Assembly (NCBI RefSeq): GCF_038432375.1
Contig: NZ_JBCAUS010000002.1
Coordinates: forward strand, 620,001-684,000
Origin: Methanococcoides sp. LMO-2
GTDB taxonomy: Archaea; Halobacteriota; Methanosarcinia; Methanosarcinales; Methanosarcinaceae
Direction of reading: 5' to 3'
DNA: 64,000 nucleotides
How positions within the stretch are numbered: position 1 is the first letter of the stretch; each line of letters opens with the position of its first letter. The notes under the pieces are model-generated. The model saw only the letters and a list, made by a program, of their open reading frames with translations. It did not search any database and was not told the origin of the DNA. Below, piece after piece: positions 9,369 to 18,225 of this stretch. The translations under genes were made by a program, and so were the position numbers.

Positions 9369-9955
9369 TGGAATATCATCTGGAGACACCTCTTAAGGAA
9401 GAAGACGTCGAACAGCTCAATGCCGGAGATATCGTTTACATCAGCGGCATTGTCCTGACAGCACGTGATGAAGCACATGCACGTATACTTGAAATGCACG
9501 AGGAAGGCCATGAGCTGCCATTCGATCTTGAAGGAGCAGCCATCTACCACTGCGGACCCCTGATGCAGAAGAAAGAAGCAGAGGACGGAGGCGAAGAATG
9601 GACCGTCGTTGCAGCCGGACCCACTACAAGTGACAGGATGTCAAAAATGACGCCCGAGCTGCTCAAGCACTACAATGTCCGCGCTCTTATCGGAAAAGGC
9701 GGAATGAACAATGTGGCTGAAAGCCTGAAAGGGAAATGCATTTACCTTGCATATACGGGCGGTTGCGCAGCTCTTGCAGCAGGTTCCATAAAAAGGGTCC
9801 CAAAAGTTCACTGGTTTGACCTTGGAATGCCGGAAGCTGTATGGGAACTTGAGGTCGATGAATTCGGTCCGCTCATTGTTGGCATTGATACTAAGGCAAA
9901 TGACCTGTTCACTTCTATAAAAGAAAAAGCAAGAGAGTCCTTCTCAAAGAAGTGA
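9368..9955 (+). CDS. fumB: Fumarate hydratase class I, beta (C-terminal) subunit
   Basis: The smaller half (195 residues) of the class I fumarase, matching the C-terminal domain of fused enzymes. Typical segments are [21 protein letters not shown] near residues 15-40, [11 protein letters not shown] near 56-66, [16 protein letters not shown] near 83-99 and IGKGGM near 106-112. It supplies substrate-binding residues to the alpha/beta enzyme. Its ATG overlaps the alpha stop codon by one base, so the two are translationally coupled. After it a T-rich stretch (9968-9997) probably ends the transcript against the convergent secretion genes. Confidence 0.92.
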   Translation: MEYHLETPLKEEDVEQLNAGDIVYISGIVLTARDEAHARILEMHEEGHELPFDLEGAAIYHCGPLMQKKEAEDGGEEWTVVAAGPTTSDRMSKMTPELLKHYNVRALIGKGGMNNVAESLKGKCIYLAYTGGCAALAAGSIKRVPKVHWFDLGMPEAVWELEVDEFGPLIVGIDTKANDLFTSIKEKARESFSKK

Positions 9956-10034
9956 CATCTCTTCATCCTACTTTTTAAATTGATCTGTTTTCTTTTCGTT
10001 CGTTATTGATCGCTCAGCCAGAGGCATCTTCCCA

Positions 10035-11378
10035 TCAAAGTATAAGGAAACTTACCCAGGCGATGAATGTCAGTATGAACGAGTGTTTCAGACCTGCAGA
10101 TATTCGACTCTCTCCCAATTGCCCTGCAACAAGACCACTCATGAATCCCTGTATTACAGATGCATGGTAAAGTACACGAATAAAGTTATCAGGATCGAAA
10201 GAGCCAATAAAGCTACCTCCTGCAGAAGATCCTGCTACTGCCTGACTTGCTTCGAACATTACCGGAACAAACCGTGTGGATAGCATCAATATTACAAAGA
10301 TGAACACAAAGAAAGCAATGTAGCTGATAACTACATAAACTGCCATGTTACCACGGCGTTCCTTCTCAAGTACCTTTAGTTCACTTGCATCCCTTGCAGC
10401 GGCTTCGAGCACGAAAGACACACGACCTCCTGCGCGGCTTGCCTGTGTAATAAGAGCTACTGAACGTGATATGAGCGGAGTGTTCATTCTCTTTGCGAAG
10501 TATTCGATGGTCTCTTCAAAGGAGATACCCCAGGAAACCGAACCATCCATTTTCTTGATCTCACCCGTCATTGCACCATATTCACCTTTTGCCACAGTAC
10601 CCAGTGCTGCCGGGAGAGTAAGACCTGCCCTGCTCATCTCTGCAATATCACGCAGGAAGTTTGGCATGTACTCTTCGACCTTGCCGATGAATTTGTGCTT
10701 CCTATGATAGGTTATTGCCGGCGGTATGATAAACAGCCAGACGGAAAATAGGATTACATGATCAATAGCAGGTGTTCCCCATGTCATCGACAGACCCAGT
10801 GCCAGGAACAACAGGGCAAGAGGGCCACTGAAGAACATAGCATAATAAGGATACCTGTAAAGTGCACCTTTGGGGTCACTCAGGAATTCCTTCACACGAA
10901 CATTCTTCCTCGATTCCCCAAGCCTAATATTGATGACATACTGCTCGATCTTCTCAAGTTCCTCCTCACTCATTCGAGGTATCTCAGCCTCATGGATCAA
11001 AATCGGATCGCCGTTCGCATCCAATGCAATGGTCTCAGCAATTTGACTTTCACCGACTTCAGCAAACTCGTTGGATTCAGAAACTTCAATGCTGCCTTCA
11101 AGGTTATCAGGATCAGCAATATCATTAGATTCAGTAAATTCATCGGAATCAGCAGTATCAACAGATTCAACAATGTCACCAGAATCAGCAGAATCAGCAG
11201 TATCAGCAGTATCAGCAGTATCAACAGATTCAACAATGTCATCGGAATCAGCAGTATCAACAGATTCAACAATGTCATCGGAATCAGCAGTGCCAACAGA
11301 TTCAATAACTTCATCTGATGTGGTCATCTCAATATTCTCATCAACCTCATCAGTTCCAGTATTCTCTCTATCCTTCAT
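10035..11378 (-). CDS. GspF/TadC-type membrane protein with acidic repeat N-terminus
   Basis: A polytopic platform protein of an archaeal type IV-pilus or type II-like secretion machine. The C-terminal two thirds carry the GspF-II domain (about residues 230-370: LRDIAEMSRAGLTLPAALG, then MNTPLISRSVALITQASRAGGRV) and about five membrane helices. The first 130 residues are unlike its partner: Asp/Ser/Val-rich with a 12-residue tandem repeat TADSDDIVESVD, probably disordered and cytoplasmic. It starts three bases after the stop of the second GspF-like gene, behind GGAGGAGTGA, so ATPase and both membrane proteins form one operon. Substrate pilins are not in the window. Confidence 0.85.
   Translation of the reverse strand: MKDRENTGTDEVDENIEMTTSDEVIESVGTADSDDIVESVDTADSDDIVESVDTADTADTADSADSGDIVESVDTADSDEFTESNDIADPDNLEGSIEVSESNEFAEVGESQIAETIALDANGDPILIHEAEIPRMSEEELEKIEQYVINIRLGESRKNVRVKEFLSDPKGALYRYPYYAMFFSGPLALLFLALGLSMTWGTPAIDHVILFSVWLFIIPPAITYHRKHKFIGKVEEYMPNFLRDIAEMSRAGLTLPAALGTVAKGEYGAMTGEIKKMDGSVSWGISFEETIEYFAKRMNTPLISRSVALITQASRAGGRVSFVLEAAARDASELKVLEKERRGNMAVYVVISYIAFFVFIFVILMLSTRFVPVMFEASQAVAGSSAGGSFIGSFDPDNFIRVLYHASVIQGFMSGLVAGQLGESRISAGLKHSFILTFIAWVSFLIL
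11139..11303 (-). repeat. In-frame 36-base tandem repeat in the GspF-like gene
   Basis: The bases encoding residues 26-80 consist of near-identical 36-base units (12 residues, TADSDDIVESVD) plus a run of shorter TAD/SAD units of 9-12 bases. All units keep the frame, so copy-number change would only lengthen or shorten the acidic tail. Confidence 0.85.
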
Positions 11379-11381
11379 ATC

Positions 11382-12305
11382 TCACTCCTCCGGCGTCATT
11401 GAACTGATAAGAACCAGGAACATAAGAGTTCCAATTGGGATCAGACCATATACCATCAGATAAAGGAACATCATATCTGCTCCACCCATCAGTGCTACGA
11501 TGGATATTACAACAATCAGGAAAAGAGGACCTGCGACAAATGCAGTAACATAGGTCTCACCCATCAGGCCAAGTGTTTCAAGGAATTCCTTTTGCTTCTG
11601 CCTGTTATCGATAAGATACTGATCGGCCTTGATCTTGAAATAAGGTTCCAGGTCACCACCGGATGTTACAACAGTGATCGCACCCTGCAGGAATTCCTGC
11701 ATCATTGGAGAAGGTGTATGTGTTGCAAGATTTTTCATTGCAGTCACGAGATTATCACCCAATACCTCAAGATCACGTACTAGATATCTTGCCTCCACAG
11801 CAACCTCACCATATATCTCATTGGCTGCAAGAGAACGGAACAGATCTACCGGAAGGACACCTGCTCCTGAAAGGGCAGACATGTAGTTGATACCATATGG
11901 AAGGATCTGTTCGATCTTACGTTTCCTGTCACCTGCCACAATATTGGGATAGAACATCCCAAAATAATATACACTGCTAAAACAGAGAACTGCAAATCCA
12001 ATACCACCGATCAGGCGGATAGCAAGAAGTTTGTAAGCAGCATATTTTGCGGTCCACACAGGGAAACCAAGTGCAATTCCAGAAATATCAGGGATCGGAA
12101 TAATTGCCAGAAGGACATTGACCAGGATAGACAATAGTAACGTAGTCAGGATAGCCGTTAAAAGGACACCTGAGAGATACATGTCATATCCGACGTTGAT
12201 CCTGGCCTTCATCAGGTTCTGCCTGAGTGAAAAATACTTAGACCTTTTGTTCACATAGTATTTGCCAAAAATGGCAAATGCAATGCTAAAGTATGAATTA
12301 TCCAT
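11382..12305 (-). CDS. GspF/TadB-type membrane protein of the pilus/secretion operon
   Basis: A 307-residue integral membrane protein with a GspF-II domain in the middle (about residues 135-250: KIEQILPYGINYMSALSGAGVLPVDLF, MMQEFLQGAITVVTSGGDLEPYF) flanked by paired membrane helices. It pairs with the neighbouring second GspF-like protein, the arrangement seen in Tad-like and some archaeal pilus systems with two platform proteins. Its ATG lies inside the last codons of the ATPase gene (8-base overlap, ATGGATAA), showing tight coupling. Expected role: anchoring the hexameric ATPase to the membrane and pulling pilin subunits. Confidence 0.85.
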   Translation of the reverse strand: MDNSYFSIAFAIFGKYYVNKRSKYFSLRQNLMKARINVGYDMYLSGVLLTAILTTLLLSILVNVLLAIIPIPDISGIALGFPVWTAKYAAYKLLAIRLIGGIGFAVLCFSSVYYFGMFYPNIVAGDRKRKIEQILPYGINYMSALSGAGVLPVDLFRSLAANEIYGEVAVEARYLVRDLEVLGDNLVTAMKNLATHTPSPMMQEFLQGAITVVTSGGDLEPYFKIKADQYLIDNRQKQKEFLETLGLMGETYVTAFVAGPLFLIVVISIVALMGGADMMFLYLMVYGLIPIGTLMFLVLISSMTPEE

Positions 12306-14262
12306 TCAGATCCTGCCTTATAACTTTCAGTAATGTTTCCGGTTCACGTTTGTACGCAACCACGATCTTGGAGAAGTCCTTGTAGTTCGTGATGTTCTTT
12401 GAGCGTGCCCACTCAATGACATCCTGGCGCTGTTGTAACTCCTCTCTTACCTGAGCTTCACTCCAGCCTCTCGCTTCCATTACGCCCTCAATGACATAGG
12501 AACGACCAGAGTACTGGAACAGGTCCTTTGAAGCATTCCACGAGAATACCTCGTTGGTCAGCAACTCACCGGTCCTTGGATCAACACCAACGATCTCTGT
12601 AAGCGCTTTGCACCGCCTTACCCTATCTTCCCCGATCTTTACCTGGGTCTGCAGGGATACAATGTCAAGTGCCTGTATCATGATCCTTGGAATATTGATA
12701 GGTGGGTTCTCAAGCCTGTGTACAAGAGACTGCACGGAGTCAGCATGCAATGTGGAGAACGTTGTGTGTCCTGTTGACATTGCCTGGAAAAGTACATAGG
12801 CTTCAGCACCTCTTACTTCACCCACAAGGATATATTCAGGACGCTGCCTGAGTGATGCCCTCAACAATTCGTACATCTCAATGGAACCTTTGGACTCCCC
12901 GCTAAATGATTCACGGGTCACACCAGGGATCCAGTTGGGGTGATCAAGGTTCAATTCCCTTGTATCTTCAATGGAAACGATCTTCATTTCCGGCTGGATG
13001 AATATAGAAATTGCGTTCATAGCAGAGGTCTTTCCTGAAGCAGTACCTCCTGAGAAAATAACACTCTTGCTGGAATCAACTGCAAGCCACATGTATGCCA
13101 GCATTGCGGTAGAGAACGTATGATAATTGATAAGGTCCGTAGGTGTAATCGGATCCTCGTTGAACCTTCGTATGGTAAAAGTACTACCCCTTGTAGTGAT
13201 CTCCCTTCCAAGCGTCAGCTGGATACGGGAACCATCCGGCAATGTCGCATCAAGCAATGGGTTCGCTATGGAGATATGTTTTCCACATATCTGGGCGAGC
13301 CTGATGGACAGTGGGTCCAGATCATCATCCGTTGGGAATATCACATTCGAAGGAATGGATTCGAATGTCTTGTGGTATATGTAAACCGGCGTATCAGGAC
13401 CATCACATGAGATATCCTCGATCAGAGGATCACGCATCATGGCATCGATCGGACCATATCCGAGATAATCACGAACGATGAAGTACATGATCTTTTCACG
13501 AGTAAGCGTAGTGAGCCTTATCCTGTAATCAACGAGGAATTTGTTGACGTTCTCACGCAAGTATTCTTCTGCCACATCTCGTGTCATACTTTTCAGGTGC
13601 GCATGAAGAACTTCAGCTATGCGTTCCTTGATCATCCTGAAAAGTTTGAGCTCTTCTTCTTCGAACTCAGGTTCAATTACCTGGTATTGATACTCATGGA
13701 GATCAGGGTTGTAGGAAACACGGACATAGCAATAAGGAGGATTGGGCTCAAAGAACTCGATCTCATTATAGCCAGACTCCTCGTCAAGCGTAGTATCTAC
13801 AAGAGGACCATGGATAGACAGATCGTATTCTTCCACCTCATATTCATTTGGCTTAAAAGCATTAATTACCCTTTTATGGAAAGGTTCTTTCTTGAAGATG
13901 AACATAGGAGTCTCTTCATACTCATCGATATCCTCATCCTCTTCCACCACTTCTTCTGAGATCTCTTTTAATGTCTTTTCCCACAGGGATTCGATCTCCT
14001 CTGGCAATTGACCCTCTTCCTCACTTTCATCATCTCCCTCAGGTGAAGGAACCTCAAGATCCCCAACATTGTCCGTCTCACCATTGTTTTCATCGGTGGA
14101 TGTGACTTCCAGAACCTCATCCAGAACGTCAGGATCATCTGCGAGAAGTTCTTCCGAAAGCGGATCATCTTCAACTATATCTACTATGTCAATTATGCCT
14201 TCTTCCACAGACTCTAGTTCGTCTTTCTTCTCGGCACTTTGAGGATTCAAATTTTCAACCAT
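12298..14262 (-). CDS. GspE/FlaI-type secretion or pilus assembly ATPase
   Basis: A 654-residue hexameric AAA+-like ATPase that powers pilus assembly or type II-like secretion. Walker A is SGGTASGKTS with the key Lys at residue 411; Asp-box and Walker B regions follow (SIEDTRELNLDHPNW; RQRPEYILVGEVRGAEAY), then the His box HTTFSTLHADS. The first 120 residues are strongly acidic and low-complexity, a tail not needed for catalysis and similar in character to that of the GspF-like partner. The N-domain (about 140-330) ends with YLGYGPIDAMMRDPLIEDI. It is first in the three-gene operon; pilin and prepilin peptidase genes are not nearby. Confidence 0.92.
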   Translation of the reverse strand: MVENLNPQSAEKKDELESVEEGIIDIVDIVEDDPLSEELLADDPDVLDEVLEVTSTDENNGETDNVGDLEVPSPEGDDESEEEGQLPEEIESLWEKTLKEISEEVVEEDEDIDEYEETPMFIFKKEPFHKRVINAFKPNEYEVEEYDLSIHGPLVDTTLDEESGYNEIEFFEPNPPYCYVRVSYNPDLHEYQYQVIEPEFEEEELKLFRMIKERIAEVLHAHLKSMTRDVAEEYLRENVNKFLVDYRIRLTTLTREKIMYFIVRDYLGYGPIDAMMRDPLIEDISCDGPDTPVYIYHKTFESIPSNVIFPTDDDLDPLSIRLAQICGKHISIANPLLDATLPDGSRIQLTLGREITTRGSTFTIRRFNEDPITPTDLINYHTFSTAMLAYMWLAVDSSKSVIFSGGTASGKTSAMNAISIFIQPEMKIVSIEDTRELNLDHPNWIPGVTRESFSGESKGSIEMYELLRASLRQRPEYILVGEVRGAEAYVLFQAMSTGHTTFSTLHADSVQSLVHRLENPPINIPRIMIQALDIVSLQTQVKIGEDRVRRCKALTEIVGVDPRTGELLTNEVFSWNASKDLFQYSGRSYVIEGVMEARGWSEAQVREELQQRQDVIEWARSKNITNYKDFSKIVVAYKREPETLLKVIRQDLNG

Positions 14263-14542
14263 TATACCACGCCTTTGGTAATGCCATTCCTTACTGATAA
14301 CAACAATAAGAACCTATTAGGCCCCCATGCCTGTCCTCTATTGTTGTCAAAAAGAGTATGCTCCTACGGCTTATATAGTTACCGCAGATACTACCCCATT
14401 CTCATCATTATAATTATTATAATTTTGCTTATAAAAGTATATTGGTCATACCAGACAAAATAATTGAACAATATACGGCGTTACCAATGTAAATCTATTT
14501 ATCCACAAAAACAAAAGTAGCACAGAGTTAAAGGTGAAAGCA

Positions 14543-16063
14543 ATGCAACTAAAAGTACAACCTATTGATATCAAGGTCGGTAAATACAAAGTTATCCTGA
14601 ATACCATCGATGCAAAGGAACTCGGCGTAAATGAAGGAGACCGTGTCCGAATAAAGAATCATGAAACACTTACTGCTATCGTGGATTTTACCGAGGATAT
14701 GATTTCACCGGGAATGATCGGCCTTTACCATGAGGTAAAAGAGGCAATGCAAAGGGAATGGACCGAGACCATCGAGGTATTTCCTGCAGAAAGGCCAAGA
14801 TCAACATATATAATCAAAAAGGTCATGGACGGCAACAAGCTTACCCAGGAAGAAGTCGAGATACTTGTGAAGGATATTGTAGAGGAGAACCTCAGTGAGA
14901 TCGAACTTGCAGCTTTCCTTACTTCAACATATATCAACGACATGACAGATGATGAGACTGAATGGCTTACGAGATCCATGATCGAGACAGGAGACAAACT
15001 TGAGTTCGACTCACAGGTCATCATGGACAAACATTCCATAGGTGGCGTACCCGGAAACAAGATCTCACTGCTGATCGTACCGATAGTTGCAGCCAACGGA
15101 CTGATAATACCAAAGACCAGCTCAAGAGCAATAACGGGTGCCGGTGGAACTGCTGACCTGATGGAAATACTTGCACCTGTAGAGTTCGATGCGGATGAGA
15201 TCAAGAGGATGACGGAAGAAGTAGGAGGAGTACTTGTATGGGGAGGAGCAACAAACATTGCACCTGCTGATGACAAGCTCATTAAGGTCGAATACCCGCT
15301 TTCCATTGACCCTCACTGCCAGATGCTGGCTTCCATTATGGCTAAAAAAGGCGCCATTGGTGCTACCCACGTCGTCATGGACATACCTACCGGTCCCGGC
15401 ACAAAGATAAAGAACGTCCAGGAAGGAAGAAAGCTTGCAAGGGACCTGATCAACCTTGGAGACAGGCTCGGAATGGATGTGGACTGTGCTCTGACCTATG
15501 GAGCATCACCGGTAGGACGCACAATTGGTCCTGCTCTTGAGGTTATCGAGGCCCTGAAGGTCCTTGAGAACTTTGATGGCCCTAACAGTCTTATCGAAAA
15601 GAGTGCATCCCTTGCAGGAATGCTCCTCGAGATGGGAGGAGTAGCCATGAAGAACCAGGGATACGACCTTGCTATCGAGACCCTGAAGAACGGAAAAGCA
15701 CTTGAAAAGTTCAAGCAGATCATCGAGGTACAGGGCGGAAACCCAAACGTTACTCACAAGGACATCTCTGTGGGCGAATTTAACAAAGACATCATTGCAC
15801 CAACCAACGGATATATCCTGGAACTTGACAACAAGAGACTCGTCCAGATCGCAAGGCTTGCCGGTGCTCCAAATGACAAAGGAGCGGGACTTGTACTGCA
15901 CAAAAAGCAGGGCGAACCGATCAAAGAAGGAGAGAAGATCCTGACTATCTACGCAGAGAAAGAGGGTAAAATGGACACTGCTTTCCAGAGTGCAAATACA
16001 AGACCACCATTCATAGCAGAAGGAATGCTCCTGGAACGCATCCAGAGCTTCAAGGAGATATGA
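14543..16063 (+). CDS. deoA: AMP phosphorylase (archaeal DeoA family)
   Basis: Phosphorolyses AMP (also CMP/UMP) to base and ribose 1,5-bisphosphate, the first step of the archaeal pathway that feeds ribulose bisphosphate to type III RuBisCO. The protein has an N-terminal domain (MQLKVQPIDIKVGKYKV, about 1-85) absent from bacterial thymidine phosphorylase, then the phosphate-binding segment DKHSIGGVPGNK near 166-177 and SSRAITGAGGTADLME near 193-208. A GTG at 14534 is in frame, but it lies in the GGTG ribosome site for the ATG at 14543, giving the usual length of about 506. It is followed after 5 bases by aTrm56. Confidence 0.93.
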   Translation: MQLKVQPIDIKVGKYKVILNTIDAKELGVNEGDRVRIKNHETLTAIVDFTEDMISPGMIGLYHEVKEAMQREWTETIEVFPAERPRSTYIIKKVMDGNKLTQEEVEILVKDIVEENLSEIELAAFLTSTYINDMTDDETEWLTRSMIETGDKLEFDSQVIMDKHSIGGVPGNKISLLIVPIVAANGLIIPKTSSRAITGAGGTADLMEILAPVEFDADEIKRMTEEVGGVLVWGGATNIAPADDKLIKVEYPLSIDPHCQMLASIMAKKGAIGATHVVMDIPTGPGTKIKNVQEGRKLARDLINLGDRLGMDVDCALTYGASPVGRTIGPALEVIEALKVLENFDGPNSLIEKSASLAGMLLEMGGVAMKNQGYDLAIETLKNGKALEKFKQIIEVQGGNPNVTHKDISVGEFNKDIIAPTNGYILELDNKRLVQIARLAGAPNDKGAGLVLHKKQGEPIKEGEKILTIYAEKEGKMDTAFQSANTRPPFIAEGMLLERIQSFKEI

Positions 16064-16068
16064 GATAA

Positions 16069-16605
16069 ATGCCAAGAGTGGTAATACTCCGCCTGGGACA
16101 CCGTCCAGAGAGAGATAAGAGAATAACAACTCACGTAGGACTGACCGCCCGGGCACTTGGTGCAGAGGGAATGCTCCTTGCATCCAACGATAAAGGCATC
16201 AAGAATGCTATCGAAGATGTTGCCGATCGCTGGGGAGGAAACTTTTACGTTGAGAACGATGTCAGCTGGAAGGGCGAGATCAAAAAATGGAAAGAACAGG
16301 GAGGCAAGGTCTGCCACCTTTCCATGTATGGAATAAATCTTCCCGATGCAACCGAGGAGATCAAAGGCTGCGAGAAATTAATGATCGTAGTTGGTGCTGA
16401 GAAAGTGCCTTCTGAAATATATGATCTGGCCGACTGGAACGTTGCTGTTGGAAACCAACCTCACTCAGAAGTAGCTGCAGTTGCCCTTACTATGGACAGG
16501 ATCGCACAGGAAGAACCACTCAAGAAGGAGTTCGGTGATGCGGAACTGACCATCGTACCGATGGAATGCGGAAAAAGAGTTATTGACAACAAGAAAAAAG
16601 AATAA
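16069..16605 (+). CDS. trm56: tRNA (cytidine-56-2'-O)-methyltransferase
   Basis: Archaeal SPOUT-class methyltransferase that adds a 2'-O-methyl group to C56 in the T-loop of tRNAs, using S-adenosylmethionine. The N-terminus VVILRLGHRPERDKRITTHV and the knot segment MIVVGAEKVPSEIYDLADWNVAVGNQPHSE (about residues 107-136) are diagnostic of aTrm56. At 178 residues it has the short full-length form. It is 5 bases behind the AMP phosphorylase gene and so co-transcribed. A T-rich inverted repeat follows in the convergent gap. Confidence 0.92.
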   Translation: MPRVVILRLGHRPERDKRITTHVGLTARALGAEGMLLASNDKGIKNAIEDVADRWGGNFYVENDVSWKGEIKKWKEQGGKVCHLSMYGINLPDATEEIKGCEKLMIVVGAEKVPSEIYDLADWNVAVGNQPHSEVAAVALTMDRIAQEEPLKKEFGDAELTIVPMECGKRVIDNKKKE

Positions 16606-16614
16606 TTCCAAAAG

Positions 16615-16677
16615 TTCAAAAGATGTGAAAGAGGAAAATGAATCAATAGATGAATCCTTTCTTCCATCTTTTTTGAA
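16615..16677. terminator. Possible bidirectional terminator between convergent genes
   Basis: TTCAAAAGATG (16615-16625) pairs with CATCTTTTTTGAA (16665-16677) except for two extra T residues, leaving a 39-base loop. It fills the gap between trm56 and the convergent small acidic gene; T-runs on both strands could terminate either transcript. Confidence 0.35.
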
Positions 16678-16679
16678 TT

Positions 16680-16892
16680 TTAGTTCTGCTTTTCTTTTTC
16701 ACTCTTTGCGTTATCAGAATCAGAACTCACCGAAACCCCACGATTAACAGCAGGCTTATCAAACTTGCCATAGCCCCTATGCTTTTTGCAACCAGGGGTT
16801 TTAGACTGCTGCATCATCAACTCATCCAACTCATCGTCAGTCATCTCCTCTTCTGGCACTTCGACTTCATCTAATTCTTCTTTTGAGCTCAT
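16680..16892 (-). CDS. Small acidic protein of unknown function, coupled to NIF3
   Basis: A 70-residue protein: an acidic first half (LDEVEVPEEEMTDDELDELM, residues 7-26) followed by a basic, Cys-containing segment (TPGCKKHRGYGKFDKP) and a Ser/Asp/Lys-rich tail. No domain is recognised. Evidence that it is real: its ATG is one base past the NIF3 stop codon and GGAGTGATC lies 8 bases upstream, inside the end of the NIF3 gene. Such spacing implies translational coupling and suggests a functional link to the NIF3 protein, though none is known to me. Confidence 0.6.
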   Translation of the reverse strand: MSSKEELDEVEVPEEEMTDDELDELMMQQSKTPGCKKHRGYGKFDKPAVNRGVSVSSDSDNAKSEKEKQN

Positions 16893-16893
16893 T

Positions 16894-17634
16894 TTAGATC
16901 ACTCCGATAAACGGATCGTTATCAATGAATTCCACATCGATGTTAAGCATGTTCTTGAGACGCTCACAGAGCTCTTCCATTGCAGGGTTCTCGGTGGCAT
17001 AGTGGGTTGCATCCACAAGCAGGATGTCATCGTAATTGCGCAGCACATCATGCTTAAGCTCGGCAGAAACATAGGCATCCACATCGTTCTCCCTTGCTAT
17101 TTCAAGGAAATCATCCTTGAATCCGCTTCCACCAAAGACCATCACGTTCTTTATGGAATCTTTCTCTCCCACATACTGCAGATGGGTGTTGAGGCTTTTT
17201 GAAACGTGATTCACGAAAACATCTGCAGAGCATTCATCGATCCTGCCGACCCTGCCCATACCAACATCCTTCACGTCAACAAGACCAAGGCGACGGGCCA
17301 GCACATCATTGACACCACCTTCGGCACGGTCGTAGTTCGTGTGCATGGAATAAAGGGAAATACCATTATCAAGAGCTAGTTTTAAGAGACCTGCAAGCTC
17401 TTTTGAGATAAGGTTAACAGAATGGAATATCAGTGTGTGGTGAGTGATAAGCAGATCTGCATCGATCTGGGCTGCACGTTCCAATACATATTCCGTAGGA
17501 TCAAGAGCAACTGCGATCCTTTTGACATCATTGTCCAGGTCAAGGGTCAGGCCGATCCTTCCAATATCGAACTCCTCTGCAAGCTCAGGGGGTGCGATCT
17601 CTTCCAGTATTCCTACTATTTCTGATAGTTCCAT
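16894..17634 (-). CDS. NIF3-like dinuclear metal centre protein
   Basis: Member of the NIF3/YbgI/YqfO family, whose structures form toroidal hexamers with a two-metal site; the enzymatic role is unsettled, though some are reported as GTP cyclohydrolase-like. Metal-site motifs are visible: DLLITHHTLIFHS near residues 62-74 (His-His), SMHTNYDRAEGGVNDVLA near 97-114, and DATHYATENPAMEEL near 206-221. An upstream in-frame ATG at 17685 would add 17 residues, but a TATA-like TTATAAG at about 17702-17708 would put the transcript start near 17680, so I prefer 17634, where MELSEIVGILEEIAPPELAEEFD matches the family start. Confidence 0.88.
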   Translation of the reverse strand: MELSEIVGILEEIAPPELAEEFDIGRIGLTLDLDNDVKRIAVALDPTEYVLERAAQIDADLLITHHTLIFHSVNLISKELAGLLKLALDNGISLYSMHTNYDRAEGGVNDVLARRLGLVDVKDVGMGRVGRIDECSADVFVNHVSKSLNTHLQYVGEKDSIKNVMVFGGSGFKDDFLEIARENDVDAYVSAELKHDVLRNYDDILLVDATHYATENPAMEELCERLKNMLNIDVEFIDNDPFIGVI

Positions 17635-18225
17635 GCTATAGCAATAATTTTTTGGAAATATCAATTTGTCGGAAAAATAGACCATCGTTCAATCGATAAA
17701 CTTATAACCGATATGTTCATTCATACATATCGAAGACATAACGCTTTGAACAGGACATGATCAAAATGAAATAATGATCCGAATGTCCCATCTAGCATTA
17801 AGATGACAAGGCCGGAATTTCTTCTGTCTTTCACATGCCACTCGTCTGCACTCGTACACCATCTACTCCGTAACTCGGGGAGCATACTGATCGACATGTT
17901 GACAGGACCGGAAAAAAACAAACATCACTTATGAAGAAATACCGGAATATCTGGCGTGCTTGCTGCCGGATATCCGGCTATCTTCATATCTGCCAGCTTT
18001 TCCGGACCGCGTAGTCAGTCAGACTGAATTAAAATCCCAACTACTGTTTTGAATTGTAATTCTTTTATTCTCCTGATCGCCAGACTGTGTCGAATAATTA
18101 TGTAACGCCGTTAATTTCAGAGAAAGTTAACAACATTTTTATAGACTCCCTGATATTGCCACGCATATAGCAGACTCCATAAAACAGGCTACTGGCTACA
18201 TCAATCTATAACAACAGGTGAAAGG
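17635..18225. other. 590-base intergenic region with palindromes and two promoters
   Basis: No convincing gene. Near the left end lie a minus-strand TATA box for NIF3 (about 17702-17708) and the inverted repeat CGATATG (17709-17715) / CATATCG (17726-17732). In the middle is a perfect 14-base palindrome GCCGGATATCCGGC (17965-17978) with a related CCGGAATATCTGG at 17942-17954. Near the right end TTTTTATAG (about 18137-18145) is a plausible box A for the modD-like gene, whose ATG is preceded by AGGTGAAAGG. A 66-codon minus frame at 17721-17921 has no supporting feature. Confidence 0.5.

Noticed and set aside
11071-11463. Plus-strand Ser/Val-rich frames across the acidic repeat of the GspF-like gene
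   Set aside because: They are antisense shadows of the 36-base repeat; the minus strand carries the domain-bearing gene with a ribosome site.
17721-17921. 66-codon minus-strand frame in the NIF3/modD gap
   Set aside because: No ribosome site, no recognisable composition or domain, and it overlaps inverted repeats near the NIF3 promoter.
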